Positions 54,645-64,000 of a stretch of 64,000 nucleotides of DNA are shown in pieces. This stretch comes from Closterium sp. NIES-65. Taxonomy: Eukaryota; Streptophyta; Zygnematophyceae; Desmidiales; Closteriaceae. The notes below the pieces were generated by a model. That model was not told where the DNA came from. It did not search any database and worked only from the letters and a program-made list of their open reading frames with translations. A program made the position numbers and the translations under genes. The stretch spans positions 1,984,001 through 2,048,000 of the forward strand of contig CANXME010002096.1 in assembly GCA_948144175.1 (NCBI GenBank). The letters run 5' to 3'. Positions within the stretch are counted from its first letter, which is position 1; each line of letters begins with the position of its first letter.

Positions 54645-55081
54645 TGTTACGAATAGCAACGAATGAAGATTATAATGCGCTCCCGACCGCAGCTAAAGAA
54701 GCGCGCAGTATCGAGAACGAATGTGAAGAGTCAGAGTTGACTCGAAACGACAGACGGTTAAGATGCATCCGGACCGTCGGAGCAGACGACATCGGGCAGC
54801 CGCAAGCAGGAGGATCTTGGCGGAAACAGTTTCGCAACTGTACGCGCCGGACGGTTGAGAATGAATTTGAATAAGGGAATGTACCCTTTAGAGTACACGG
54901 CTAGCTAGGACGATTCAGATTCCCTTGTACTCATATTTATATAATTGTATTTGCATGTTTTAGTCATCTCAAGCATTTTACATTCACTCTGCTATTGAAG
55001 TCACGGGCCCACCACCACTAGACCAAAGTGTGCGAACCTTCCTGAGGTGATCGTGGCAACAATCATTGTTTGATCGCAAGA
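54645..55081 (+). repeat. B 3' LTR (437 bp, uninterrupted)
   Basis: Starts TGTTACGAATAG. It contains the empty sites for D (tgtac, 54880-54884) and hAT (gtgcgaac, 55030-55037), and a TATA-like ttatataa near 54937. Followed by gcagg. Confidence 0.92.
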
Positions 55082-56035
55082 GCAGGCTTGTATATTTGGA
55101 AATCAGACCATTCCGGCATGAGAAAATAGGGCCTGTTGTGAACATAGTGTAAGATAGAGTTTTCTGTATCACTTTTGGCACAACTTAGCATTCGATAGAG
55201 ATCCACAGGTTTCAAATTCTATATGAACCTTTCTGTAACTCTCTGAACCCTGGATTATGTCAGTCTTGTAAGCACGAAATCCTACTACCGCCGACCATTT
55301 TATGGCTCGAAACATTCGCGAAGAGCATCTAGCGAAGATAAAGAGGCATGCGATGTGGATCAAGGATCCTCACAAACATGGTTACCGTCGCACATGATCA
55401 ACCACTGAATTCATCAAAAGAATGTTCTATGCTTCCACTCCAAGCCAACGCAATCATCACGACCGTCGTGTAATTCTTTAAGTCGCGTAATTCTCCCGCT
55501 GATTTCCCTAGGTAGTCGCGTTCGCTTTGCCTTTCCGCGGCCTATATTAACTTTGGTTTCCGTTCCGCCACCACCGCCGCATCTGCGCAACGGCAGGTGA
55601 GGCTCTATTTGAGCGTCGCATTTTCGCGTTGCGGTAGTCTTCAACACATCTCCCTGACGAAATAGTCTTGCGAATTAGCGCAGCAAACCCATCGAGCAGT
55701 TCCCAACCTTTCGAGCATTGCCCATTGCTCCTCGTGATGAGTTTGTTTCTCAGTCGACTAAAAAACAGATTCATTCCCAACCCTTCTAGCCCATTGCTCC
55801 TCCCGGACGCCAGTGGCCTTCAACGTTCCGCTCCGCACACTTTTCCATCGCGGCTTTACACCAGGCAAAGTCCTAAGGATGCAAAGCTAATAGTCACTAT
55901 GGAATGGCAGAAAACTCCCGCCTATTTCATTAAAGACTTGGACTTACTCTTCGCCTTTCCCCGTCGCCGCGCTACCCCGCCAAAATCCTTGCCTTACGCC
56001 TCGTCAGCGCTCGCGGGAACCGCTCTTTGTCGACA
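55082..56035. other. Intergenic, nothing recognised
   Basis: Host DNA to the right of the nest. Short open frames exist on both strands but none resembles a protein I know. Confidence 0.5.
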
Positions 56036-56265
56036 GGGTATTGGGGAGGAGAGCCTCCCGCACCGAATTCCCGGCCCTTCGCCCTTCGCCCTCGGCCCTC
56101 CGCCACACGTCATCTTCCGCGCACGCAGGATCCGCTATTAGCCGACAGGGTAGTACTGGGAGGAAGAGAGCCTCCCGCGCCCAACTCCCCGCCCTTCGCC
56201 CTCCGCCCTTCGCCCTCCGCCCTTCGCCCTCCGCCACACGTCATCTTCCGCGCACGCAGGAACTG
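56036..56265. repeat. Tandem duplication (about 120 bp) with cgcccttcgccctc units
   Basis: Two copies of a segment running from the agggta...ggaggagagcctcccgc start to cacacgtcatcttccgcgca, at about 56036-56130 and 56146-56262. The second has extra cttcgccctccgc units. Confidence 0.8.
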
Positions 56266-56620
56266 CTCATTGCCGTGCACCCCTCACCCCACTTCCCTCA
56301 TCCCTCACTCTCCTCTTCCCTCACTCCCTTCTCCTCACTCCCCTCGCCCCACTTCCCTCATCCCTCACTCTCCTCTTCCCTAACTCCCCCCTCTCCTCAT
56401 TACCGTCGCCCCTCTATTCCCTCATCCCTCACTCCCCCGCCCCTCACTCCCTTCTCTCCTCACTCCCCTCATCCCTCACCCCCTTGCCCCTCATTTTCCT
56501 CCCCCCTCAGTCCCCTTCCTCTGGCATCCTCATTCCCCTTTCTCATCCCCCTTCCTCCCTCCCTCTTCCCTCCCTCCCCCCCTCCCCTCCCCTCCCCTCC
56601 CTGTCCCATCCCGGCATCAC
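56266..56620. repeat. Pyrimidine-rich tract upstream of ERG28
   Basis: About 350 bp of cactccc, catccctcactc and ctcttccc repeats, almost free of purine runs on the plus strand. It lies in the 5' flank of ERG28 and may be promoter or 5' UTR sequence. Confidence 0.8.
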
Positions 56621-56624
56621 CAGC

Positions 56625-57205
56625 ATGGGAGCCTCTGGGCTACTGGCTGCTGCTGCTGGGCTTCGCTAGCCTCTCCTCAATGCCCCTCCTGTCGTGCCTC
56701 ATTCGCCTTTCTCTCTCCCATCCCTCTCCCCATCCCTGCAGCGGCAGCACCAGCACCACTACCAGCATGGACCCGCTGGGCTACTGGCTGCTGCTGGTGG
56801 CGTTTGCCCGTCTCTCCTCCGTCTACTTTGGATACTTCAACCTCTGGGCGCTGCAGGTCGCTGTCTACTCCAAACGCACCAGTGAGTGTTGTGATAAGAA
56901 GGTGACGTGTAATTCAGCCACAAGTCTCGGTGTTACCAGAGCACACCACGCCAGAACTCGCCACCCCTCGGTCTACTCTGGTTACTTCAACCTCTGGGCA
57001 TTGCAAGTCGCAGTCTACTCAAAACGCAGCAGTTGGTGAAATCCTTGCCGAGGAACTCCCCTCCCCGGTCTGAGTGCGGGTTATCAAAAGTGGCTCAGAT
57101 GCTGCTGGCGGCCTTAGATGGTGGCCTTTGCACGTCTCTCCTCGGTCTACTTTGGCTACTTCAACCTCTGGGCGCTGCAGGTCGCTGTCTACTCCAAACG
57201 CACTA
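56625..57205 (+). repeat. ERG28 exon 1 and three partial copies
   Basis: Copies: 56625-56688 (start region, +1 shifted after ATG), 56767-56881 (complete, used in the model), 56971-57031 (VYSGYFNLWALQVAVYSKRS, no donor), 57108-57205 (AFARLSSVYFGYFNLWALQV, with donor GTGAGC). The last copy is almost identical to exon 1 over its final 80 bp. Confidence 0.88.
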
Positions 57206-58006
57206 GTGAGCTCTGACTTGCGGTGAAATCAAAGTCAAGAAACTCTTTCTGTCTCATGTGCACCGTCACACCGTTGCCGTGTGGACACCTCTCACCTGTA
57301 TGCTCTGCTTCCTCTCGCTCTGCCACTCACACTGTCCTGTCTCACGCCATTCCCCCTCCAGCGTCTCATGTGCACCGTCACACCTTTGCTGCGTGGACAG
57401 CTGTCACATGCATGATCTCGCTCCACCTCATACCTCACCCCTTATCTCACCCTCTTTCCGCCCATCCCCCATCTCCATCACCTACCCACCTCCCCCTTGT
57501 GTCCGGTCAGTGTCTGACGTGCACGGTCGCACCTTTGCTGTCTGGACAGCTGTCACCTGCACGCTCTGCATCCTCTGTGCGCTGCATCTGGACAGCCGCC
57601 CGCTCTACCTCGCCACGCTGACGTCCTTCGTCTTCGCCCTCCTGCACTTTCTGCTCGAGCTGCTCGTCTACAAGACCATGACAGTCAAGAACTTTGCTGC
57701 ACCATGCTTCTTCGCTTGTAAGTTGTTCCTTCTGAGGGCCTTATATATGTGTATGTGTATTTATATATGTTTGAACGTTTTTTTAGGTGACTCGGAAATA
57801 TCACATCTCAATTGGTACATGGTACTCCCAAGCCTTTTGCTCATAACAGATTGTGCATGCAATCCCAGTTTGACCTTTAAGGTGTAGTCTTGGATTTGCT
57901 AATGGTATTGGGTGCATGCCTCTTCCATCCTTCCCCCTCTGCAGCTGTGTCCACAGTGTGGATGTTTATGGAGTTGGGTAGATTCAGCGGAGGAGAGGAG
58001 GATTGA
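56767..58006 (+). CDS. ERG28: Ergosterol biosynthetic protein 28 homologue
   Basis: Exons 56767-56881, 57511-57717, 57945-58006 join in phase to 127 codons plus stop, the usual plant ERG28 length. Motifs: GYWLLLVAFARLSSVYFGYF, FNLWALQVAVYSKRT, MSDVHGRTFAVWTAVTCTLC, LDSRPLYLATLTSFVFALLH, and STVWMFMEL near the end. Four hydrophobic segments are visible. ERG28 is an ER membrane scaffold that holds together the sterol C-4 demethylation enzymes. The splice A|TG across intron 1 restores the conserved T-M-S-D-V-H. Intron 1 holds extra copies of exon 1 and exon 2 pieces, so alternative first exons are possible. Confidence 0.92.
57250..57430 (+). repeat. Two partial copies of ERG28 exon 2 in intron 1
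   Basis: 57250-57323 (HVHRHTVAVWTPLTCMLC, acceptor AG lost) and 57362-57430 (HVHRHTFAAWTAVTCM, acceptor CCAG kept, no donor). Both precede the true exon 2 at 57511. Confidence 0.85.
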
Positions 58007-58706
58007 GCTTTGCAGGTAGTAATCCAGTTCCCTTGGGCGTGGAAGAATCCGCATCCCGCAATCAGATCGGACGTCTACGTTCTGCACCGTAGTAGAACCT
58101 ACTGCAATATGATAAAATTTGAAGATAGGAATCAGGACTTCAATTATTTTCCAAATGTTTCACTCCCTTACAACAATATAGGAGTGTTTCTGTGGCTGGA
58201 AAATGGCTGAACCATTTTTCCCGTTCAGAACGGGACGTGTGTAATTCATTTTCCAGCACGTCGAGGGCAACAAATACTAGTCTTCCATTTCATTCTGTTC
58301 TTCTCTTTAATTTTAGTGAATTCAATGTTATGCAGCAACAGCACCAGCAGCAGGTGCTAGTAGTTCACTCTCTCGCCTTAGCGATGCGTTCTTTGCCGCA
58401 GTTTTTAGATTCCCTTGCATATTCCTGGCAAAGTCGATTCCAACGAACAATGTCCTTCTGTACGCTTCCTCCTAACCCTAGTACCAAGCGCGACAGCTTT
58501 CACCTAGGTAATTCCGACTAGTCGCGCTGCTGCTTTCCAACTGCCGCCTGCTATCCTCCGGGGGCAGAGCGTGTCATGTGTGGCGTGTAGGCAGCGCGGT
58601 AGGGGAGGAAACCCCACGTTCGGGGGAACGAGTTGGTACAATTGTAAGGACGAACCGGTGTGGTTCAAGGGTAAGGGATTGTACCTGCCTCCCCCGTCTT
58701 AGCTCC
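58007..58706. other. Intergenic and 5' UTR of the RING gene
   Basis: Holds the ERG28 3' UTR and RING gene promoter. A caacagcaccagcagcaggt stretch near 58337 is the only repeat. No coding feature supported. Confidence 0.5.
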
Positions 58707-59732
58707 ATGGAATCCCCGCCAGCTGTGGAGGCATTCGCGAGCGAGGTTGACGGGGTCCAGAAGAAGTTGGAAACGGTTATTGTTGAAGCTGAGGACGAAT
58801 GTGCTTTCCCCGATTGTTCTCAAATCAAGGTCCGGTAGTCATGAAAGGACCGTTGATAGACCGTTGTTGGGTTCCTGGTATGTTCGTATTTGATGAGCAT
58901 TTGAAAAGGAGCGCTTTCGTCATGGCTCTCAGCGTCAAACGCGTATTTGTATCTTGATTTCCCTTCAGGACGACAGCAACGTGTGTGCAATCTGCCACGA
59001 GGGCATCATTCTTCAAGAGACGGGTTTCATCAAGGGATGCGATCACTCATACTGGTCAGCGAGCTCTCCCTTTTTGCTCTTGCAAGCCAAGGTTGCCTTT
59101 TCTATGTTGCTGATTCCTCACGATGGCAATTTCTCTCCTTTCATCTCAGCATCAACTGCATTCTTCAATGGGCTTCGTACAAGACCCATCCGTGGTGTCC
59201 CCAGTGTCGCTTGCCATTTTCATCGCTTTACCTGTACAAAACTCTGAATGGAAGGTATGCTGGAAATTTCTTTCATCTGTACGCATCCTGGTCATTTCTA
59301 TTCCCGTTACCTTGAACTTGCCATTTGTGACTTCATTCGAACGTTCACCCAGTGACCTCCTGCCTTTCTTTGTGCAGCGTGAGTGATTTTATGCTTGAAG
59401 AATCAGTGTGCTTGCTTCTCCGTGCTCCATGGTACACTCCTGTGGAATTCGAATACCAAAATGAGATAGAGCACCCACCAGAGCTAGATGCCTATGAAGA
59501 AGACGAGGAAGAAGACTATTATGCTAACACTCTGCGCATAGGCAACAGGCGATGGGGTGAGAATGGCTATGTCCGCCGGGGTCGCATAGAGGCACGCCCT
59601 GCCCCTGCCCGCTCATCCAGTGCAGCTCAGAAGGGTCAGAATTCCAAGGAGGGGATTTTGGGCCGAAGGGCAAGGCGAGCTCAGAAGAGGACCATGGCTG
59701 ATGCGGGACCTTCTGGCTCAGGCAGCCGCTAA
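58707..59732 (+). CDS. RING-finger (C3HC4) protein, probable E3 ubiquitin ligase
   Basis: Exons 58707-58829, 58969-59054, 59150-59254, 59378-59732 give 222 aa in consistent phase; donor 1 (GTCCGG) is weak. RING: CAIC at the start of exon 2, CDHSYC across the exon 2/3 junction, CPQC in exon 3, spacing C-x2-C-x14-C-x-H-x2-C-x2-C-x13-C-x2-C. It is followed by the plant-family block FMLEESVCLLLRAPWY, an acidic segment (YEEDEEEDYY), RIGNRRWGENGYVRRGR and a basic tail (GRRARRAQKR) that could be a nuclear signal. RING domains of this type recruit E2 enzymes; the substrate is unknown. The ATG at 58707 was chosen because it opens the acidic N-terminus directly before exon 2. Confidence 0.88.
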
Positions 59733-60468
59733 TGCCACAGGCACTGGTTCCTGGCAATCTCCCATTCCTACGGTATATGTGTAGATAACCTGTAGGGGTT
59801 TGTACAGTTTGTGCTATACACTCCCTCAGCGGTTTTGTTGAGATACGATATTTCATTGCCCCTGAGGGGATTCTGGTATATCACCAGCTGCAGGTATTGG
59901 TAAATGACAACACTTCAAATTATTTCTTCAGATGATTTGATTCTCCTATTATACATGCTGTGTAGTCTGGTTTAATATCGTGACTATAGACGCACGTCAG
60001 GCACGTGGAGCGGGATCTGTTGAGCTGGAGATTCTCCGCCACGCCTTCATCCCCTCCTGGTGACTGATTGCCACGTGGCGAGGATCATAGGGCTATCCTT
60101 CCTCCATTGTCATGTTGACTGGGACACGCGCTCCTGACCACCCGCCTTCAACCCCGCAGCTGTTTGCTTTTGATACTCGAAAGTGGTTACCCGCCGGACC
60201 AGGGCTTCGTCCGCAGCAAATCTATCGCATGTGCTGGGAGGCACATTCGCAGAATTCGAGGATATCGAGAAAGCAAATGTGACTGGAATGAGTTCTCCGT
60301 GTGACCGACTAACAAGTCACATTACAACACACAAGAGTCTCTGGGAGAACAGCCTTCCTGTCACCTAGGACCTCCATTTTTCTCTAGGCTGAGCTCTAGC
60401 GTTGCTGTCAGGGCGCGCTTCGTCCTGGAGAAAGCGGGAGTGAGGAGCGGTAACCTAGCACTGACGAC
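59733..60468. other. Intergenic; starch synthase promoter expected
   Basis: RING gene 3' UTR and starch synthase 5' flank. The only open frame of note (60183-60368) resembles nothing I know. Confidence 0.5.
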
Positions 60469-63400
60469 ATGGCGGCCATGACAACGACATCCGCCTCTGC
60501 AGGCCTGTTGCCAGCAGTCTCCTCAGTTTGCCTCAAGGAGGAGAGCCTTTCTGTTGCCTCCTCTTTCACTCCGCTAATGTCCACTCAGGTACAATGTTTC
60601 CGTTAGAAATACATCATTGCGTTTATCCTCTCTATTAATCACTTTCTATGCTTAGCTTTTGAATGTATATGCTCTGAGAGCAAACCTGGTCCCCGTCTAT
60701 AATGTTGTATGAAATGAGGTTACCAACCTATCTTGATAATGCAAATGCAGGCGGGAATTTTCGGGAATTCGCTTCGCCAGCGGTCTCGAAATGCTTCGCG
60801 CAAAGCAGGTTCCCAAAATCATGGAGCCCTTCAGGCATGTCCCTCCCCGTCACCCAGCTGGTTTGAGCCATCATTCTCTTACGAAAGTTGGCTGACTCCG
60901 TCGAGCATCAGATTCGGCTGTGTTTTTTTTTTATCTCGCACAATTTTGACGGATTTTGTCAAGCTTTCCGAGTAAGACGACCTTCCCGTTGCTTCTTTGC
61001 AGGTTGCTGCGAACACAAGCGCTTCAAGCGATTCTGAGAAGGTATGACGCCAACTTGAATACCAACAGTCTCGTTCTTTTGAATAATTTATTGTTTGTCC
61101 TAGCGCCTTGGTGTGAAAAGAAATGACGATGTATGTCACGTCATGATGGCTGGCTTGGTTTCCAATTCTCACAAAAATTGCAACAACTTAACTTCCAGTC
61201 TTTCGGTACTTTTCAGGCAACTGTCTCGTTCTGGTAAGCGTTTCATGTGCGCTTACGCTTTGTCACAGTCCCCCAACCAAATCGAGCAGTTCCTTGCATG
61301 TCTAAATACAAATGGACAATGCCAACCTTCCAAGCCTCACCCTCGTGTTTTAGGAGAAAGAGGAAAAGGAAAAGGAGAAAGGGGCGGCGGGGGGGCGGGG
61401 GGTGGAAGGGTGGAGTGGAGGCTTGAGTGAAGGGAGCGTCCGCTGCCTTACCGTGCATGCATTCTCCACCCGCCGTACTTCTCAAAATCGTCCCTCTTTC
61501 TACGCGAATTCGTGCACCCGTTCACAGGCTCGGCTGGAGGCGATAGTGGAGGAGAACGCGCGGCTGAAAGCGCGCCTGGCGGAGCTGGAGGGGGCGCTCT
61601 CGCTGGCCATGCAGGGAGGCGGCGCTCCTGGCTCGCCTGCTGTTGCCGCTGATGTGGTGAGTGGGTAACGGTGGAGGTGACAAGTGAGACGTCTCAGGAG
61701 CTGGAAGGGGCACTCTCGCTGGCCATGCAGGGAGGCGGCGCTCCTGGCTCGCCTGCTGTCGCCGCTGATGTGGTGAGTGGGTAGCGGTGGAGGTGACAAG
61801 TGAGACGTCTCAGGAGCTGGAAGGGGCGCTCCCGCTGGCCATGCAGGGAGGCGGCGCTCCTGGCTCGCCTGCTGTCGCCGCTGATGTGGTGAGTGGGTAA
61901 CGGTGGAGGTGACAAGTGAGACGTCTCAGGAGCTGGAAGGGGCACTCTCGCTGGCCATGCAGGGAGGCGGCGCTCCTGGCTCGCCTGCTGTCGCCGCTGA
62001 TGTGGTGAGTGGGTAACGGTGGAGGTGACAAGTGAGACGTTTCAGGAGCTGGAAGGGGCGCTCCCGCTGGCCATGCAGGGAGGCGGCGCTCCTGGCTCGC
62101 CTGCTGTCGCCGCTGATATGGTGAGTGGGTAACGGTGGAGGTGACAAGTGAGACGTCTCAGGAGCTGGAAGGAGCGCTCCCGCTGGCCATGCAGGGAGGC
62201 GGCGCTCCTGGCTCGCCTGCTGTCGCCGCTGATGTGGTGAGTGATGTAGTAGGTGGCATGGGTGAACCATGGTGGTGTGGTGTGTATTGTGTGATGTATG
62301 TGCGTGGTAAAACAATACCCATGCTGGGGAAACTGAAATTCATGCTTTCAAGAACAAGAAATGTTTCGAATTGAAGAAATTTATTCAGAGGAAATAATTA
62401 ACGGGGACAACCAAGCACATCTCGTTTGCGCTGAAATCCCTCCTGCATGTTTATCCCCTTCCCGCTGTTTCAGGCAACAGCAGCAGCACCAGCCTCATCA
62501 TCTGTTGAAGTTATAGAAGAGGCCATAGGAACAGCTCAGAAAAGACAAGCTGTGCCAGCCACTGCCGCCCAGCAGATTATCTGGCCGTCTCCCCAGGAGG
62601 AGCCGCCGTTTTGGATGCGCTGGCCAACCAGTGAAGGATACGTGGCAGCAGCAGGGGTGACGAGCAGCGGGTCAACAGGGGACGGAGTGGTGGGAGAGAG
62701 GGACTCGGAGCGCATTCACATTGTGCACGTGACTGCAGAAATGGCTCCCCTGGCGAAAGTCGGCGGCCTTGGGGATGTGGTAACAGGTGAGTCAGGCGTT
62801 ACTGTTAGCATGATGCATGTACAAGTCGTTGTGACAGGCCAGTAGTTTGTCTGCAGGTTTGAGCTAAGCTTGTCTTTCTTGCTCTGAGCCACTCAGTGTT
62901 AGTGATGCTGCTGTTGCACTTCTTCATTGTCCGTCCATTCATGTTGCAGGTTTAGGCCGAGCCTGTCTGGCGCGGGGCCACACGGTGGAGGTGATGCTGC
63001 CATTTTATGAGTGTCTGGACACCAAGCAGATCGCCAACCTGCAGCTCAAGCGCTCCTTCGGCTCCTACTTCAAGGGCGACTGGGTCGGCGTGGAGGTGCG
63101 TCAGAGTGGGATTGAGTTGGAGTAGGTGTGCGTTGGTTGGAGTTGTTTGGTGGTAGTAGGTTGGAGTTGACGCGAGGCAGAGAGGTGGTAGGTCAGTGTG
63201 CATGAGTAAAGCAGATCGCCAACCTACAGCTCGAGCGCTCCTTTGGCTCCTACTTCAAGGGAGACCGGGTCGGCGTGGAGGTGCGTTGGAGTGGAGTGGG
63301 GTTGAGCTGGACTGACTGTGAGTTGGAGTGTGCTGGAAGTGAGATATTGGAGTGGATGTGAGGCAGAGAGGTGGTACCTCAGCTCCCTGTGCAGGTGTGA

Positions 63401-64000
63401 GGCAGAGAGGTAAGAAGCAGAATTCCAACCTGCAGAAAAAGCAGTCCTTTGCCCCCTTCTCCAAGTGCGGCTGCGCTGGTGTGGAGACGAGTTGGGCCTG
63501 GATTGTAATGGTGTGGAGCCACCAGAAGACTACTTCTTCAAGAGATGGCGCATCTGTGTCTGTCTCACTCACTCCCCTTCTCACTCACATGCATGCCTGT
63601 ACGCACACATACCACCCCCCATTATTGCAGGCGTTCAGTGGGGAGATCTCAGGCGTGCCAGTGGTGCTGCTGAAGCCTGAGAACCACTTCTTCAGGGGAG
63701 GGCGCATCTACGGCGGCTCCTACAACGAGCTCGAGGCCTACCTCTTCTTCAGCCGCGCCAGCCTCGAGTTCCTGCAGGTGAGGCGGGATGTGGCGGGATG
63801 CACACGTAGGCAGGATGTGGGGGGCGTGCAGGGAATGGACGTGGGGCTGTGCGGGTTGAGTTGGGGCATACATGCTCATGGGCATACACACGGCCGTGTG
63901 TGCCATGCCATGCCATGCCATGCCTTTGAGGCGCCTCAAGTGTTGGGACATGCTCATGTCATAGGCACACTCACAACTGTGCGATCTGTGTGCCATACCA
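60469..64000 (+). CDS. Starch synthase (GT5), soluble III/IV/V-like, 5' part
   Basis: Likely exons: 60469-60588 (MAAMTTTSASAGLLPAVSSV, Ser/Thr/Ala-rich, transit-peptide-like), 61003-61041, 61528-61656 (coiled-coil ARLEAIVEENARLKARLAEL), a repeated 75-bp exon (61698-62236), 62474-62786 (HVTAEMAPLAKVGGLGDVVT), 62950-63095 (GRACLARGHTVEVMLPFYE) and 63631-63777 (FRGGRIYGGSYNELEAYLFF). KVGGL is the ADP-glucose-binding loop of starch/glycogen synthases. Phases match throughout. An acceptor at 60750 could add another exon of unclear end. The enzyme extends alpha-1,4-glucan in the plastid; coiled coils before the GT5 domain are known from SSIV/SSV-type enzymes. The gene runs off the right edge. Confidence 0.88.
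61528..62236 (+). repeat. Six-copy exon array in the starch synthase gene, 116-bp period
   Basis: Exon copies end at 61656, 61772, 61888, 62004, 62120 and 62236. Copies 2-6 are 75 bp each (ELEGAL[SP]LAMQGGGAPGSP and AVAADV), preceded by a GTCTCAG (once GTTTCAG) acceptor and followed by a GTGAGTG donor. Spacers are 41 bp. All exon copies are phase 0, so splicing in any number keeps the frame. Sequence between copies is almost identical. Confidence 0.93.
63208..63560 (+). repeat. Partial copies of starch synthase catalytic exons inside an intron
   Basis: 63208-63280 repeats the end of the 62950-63095 exon (KQIANLQLERSFGSYFKGD) and keeps the GTGCGT donor. 63412-63485 is a decayed further copy. 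63511-63560 is a decayed copy of the middle of the 63631-63777 exon (EDYFFKRWRI against ENHFFRGGRI). Confidence 0.8.
63901..63924. repeat. (CCATG)n microsatellite
   Basis: Four to five units of ccatg in the last visible intron. Confidence 0.85.

Larger units (their letters stand above)
5731..55081 (+). mobile_element. Ty1/copia element B, outermost layer of the nest, in six pieces
   Basis: The 5' LTR is 5731-5970 + 6167-6319 + 16280-16323 and the 3' LTR is 54645-55081; both total 437 bp once insertions are removed. Both start TGTTACGAATAG; the 5' copy ends in CA. Flanks are acagg (5726-5730) and gcagg (55082-55086), a 5-bp target-site duplication with one change. The primer binding site tggtatgagagc (16324-16335) fits the 3' end of initiator Met tRNA, and a purine tract precedes the 3' LTR. 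Internal pieces in order: gag start 16324-16588, gag/protease 28476-30662, integrase 36571-38243, reverse transcriptase/RNase H 52803-54644. Joined they give about 6.9 kb, the size of a normal copia element. Gaps are filled by D, hAT, C1+C2, C3 and C4. Confidence 0.9.

Noticed and set aside
55668..56141. 157-codon plus-strand frame before ERG28
   Set aside because: No recognisable domain, and it runs into the tandem duplication; not supported as a gene.
60751..60975. Second exon of the starch synthase starting AGIFGNSLRQRSRNASRK
   Set aside because: A good acceptor and a transit-peptide-like composition are present, but no donor in the needed phase could be found, so it was left out of the model.

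Overview
Organism. This is a GC-rich nuclear fragment of a photosynthetic eukaryote, most likely a green alga and probably on the streptophyte side. The host genes have GT-AG introns. They include a plant-type SEC61 alpha, a plant-type ERG28, a RING protein of a land-plant/streptophyte family, a GT5 starch synthase with a transit-peptide-like N-terminus, and an FAD-oxidoreductase domain that plants fuse to cyclopropane-fatty-acid synthase. The species assignment is inference; I could not run a search.

Layout. (1) 1-1764: 5' part of the FAD-oxidoreductase gene (minus), with its second exon present as seven tandem copies running off the left edge. (2) 2466-5261: complete six-exon SEC61 alpha gene (minus, 477 aa). 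(3) 5731-55081: one large nest of transposons. The outermost layer is a Ty1/copia element, called B here, with two LTRs of exactly 437 bp (after insertions are removed). It is cut into pieces by later insertions: a 191-bp solo LTR (D); a hAT DNA transposon that itself carries an intact copia element (A) with apparently identical LTRs; and five short-LTR copia elements (C1-C5), one of which (C1) carries a non-autonomous element (E). C5 sits inside C4. Every layer could be closed by matching LTR or inverted-repeat ends and by target-site duplications, and B's 3' LTR preserves the empty sites for D and hAT. (4) 55082-64000: host DNA again, with ERG28 (56767-58006, plus), a RING E3 ligase (58707-59732, plus) and the 5' half of a starch synthase (60469 to beyond the right edge, plus).

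How it fits together. Only copia A has an uninterrupted gag-pol frame; C5 is one base away. C2, C3, C4 and B are decayed by stops, frameshifts and deletions. C1 and E lack most genes and would depend on proteins supplied in trans. The hAT transposase has one in-frame stop in its N-terminal zinc finger.

Most unusual feature. Three separate host genes carry local tandem copies of exon fragments together with their splice sites: seven copies of exon 2 in the FAD gene, repeated exon 1 and exon 2 pieces in ERG28, and in the starch synthase a six-copy array of exact 116-bp period (75-bp exon plus 41-bp intron-like spacer) followed by further copies of the catalytic exons. This recurring 'exon echo' pattern is what most deserves follow-up.
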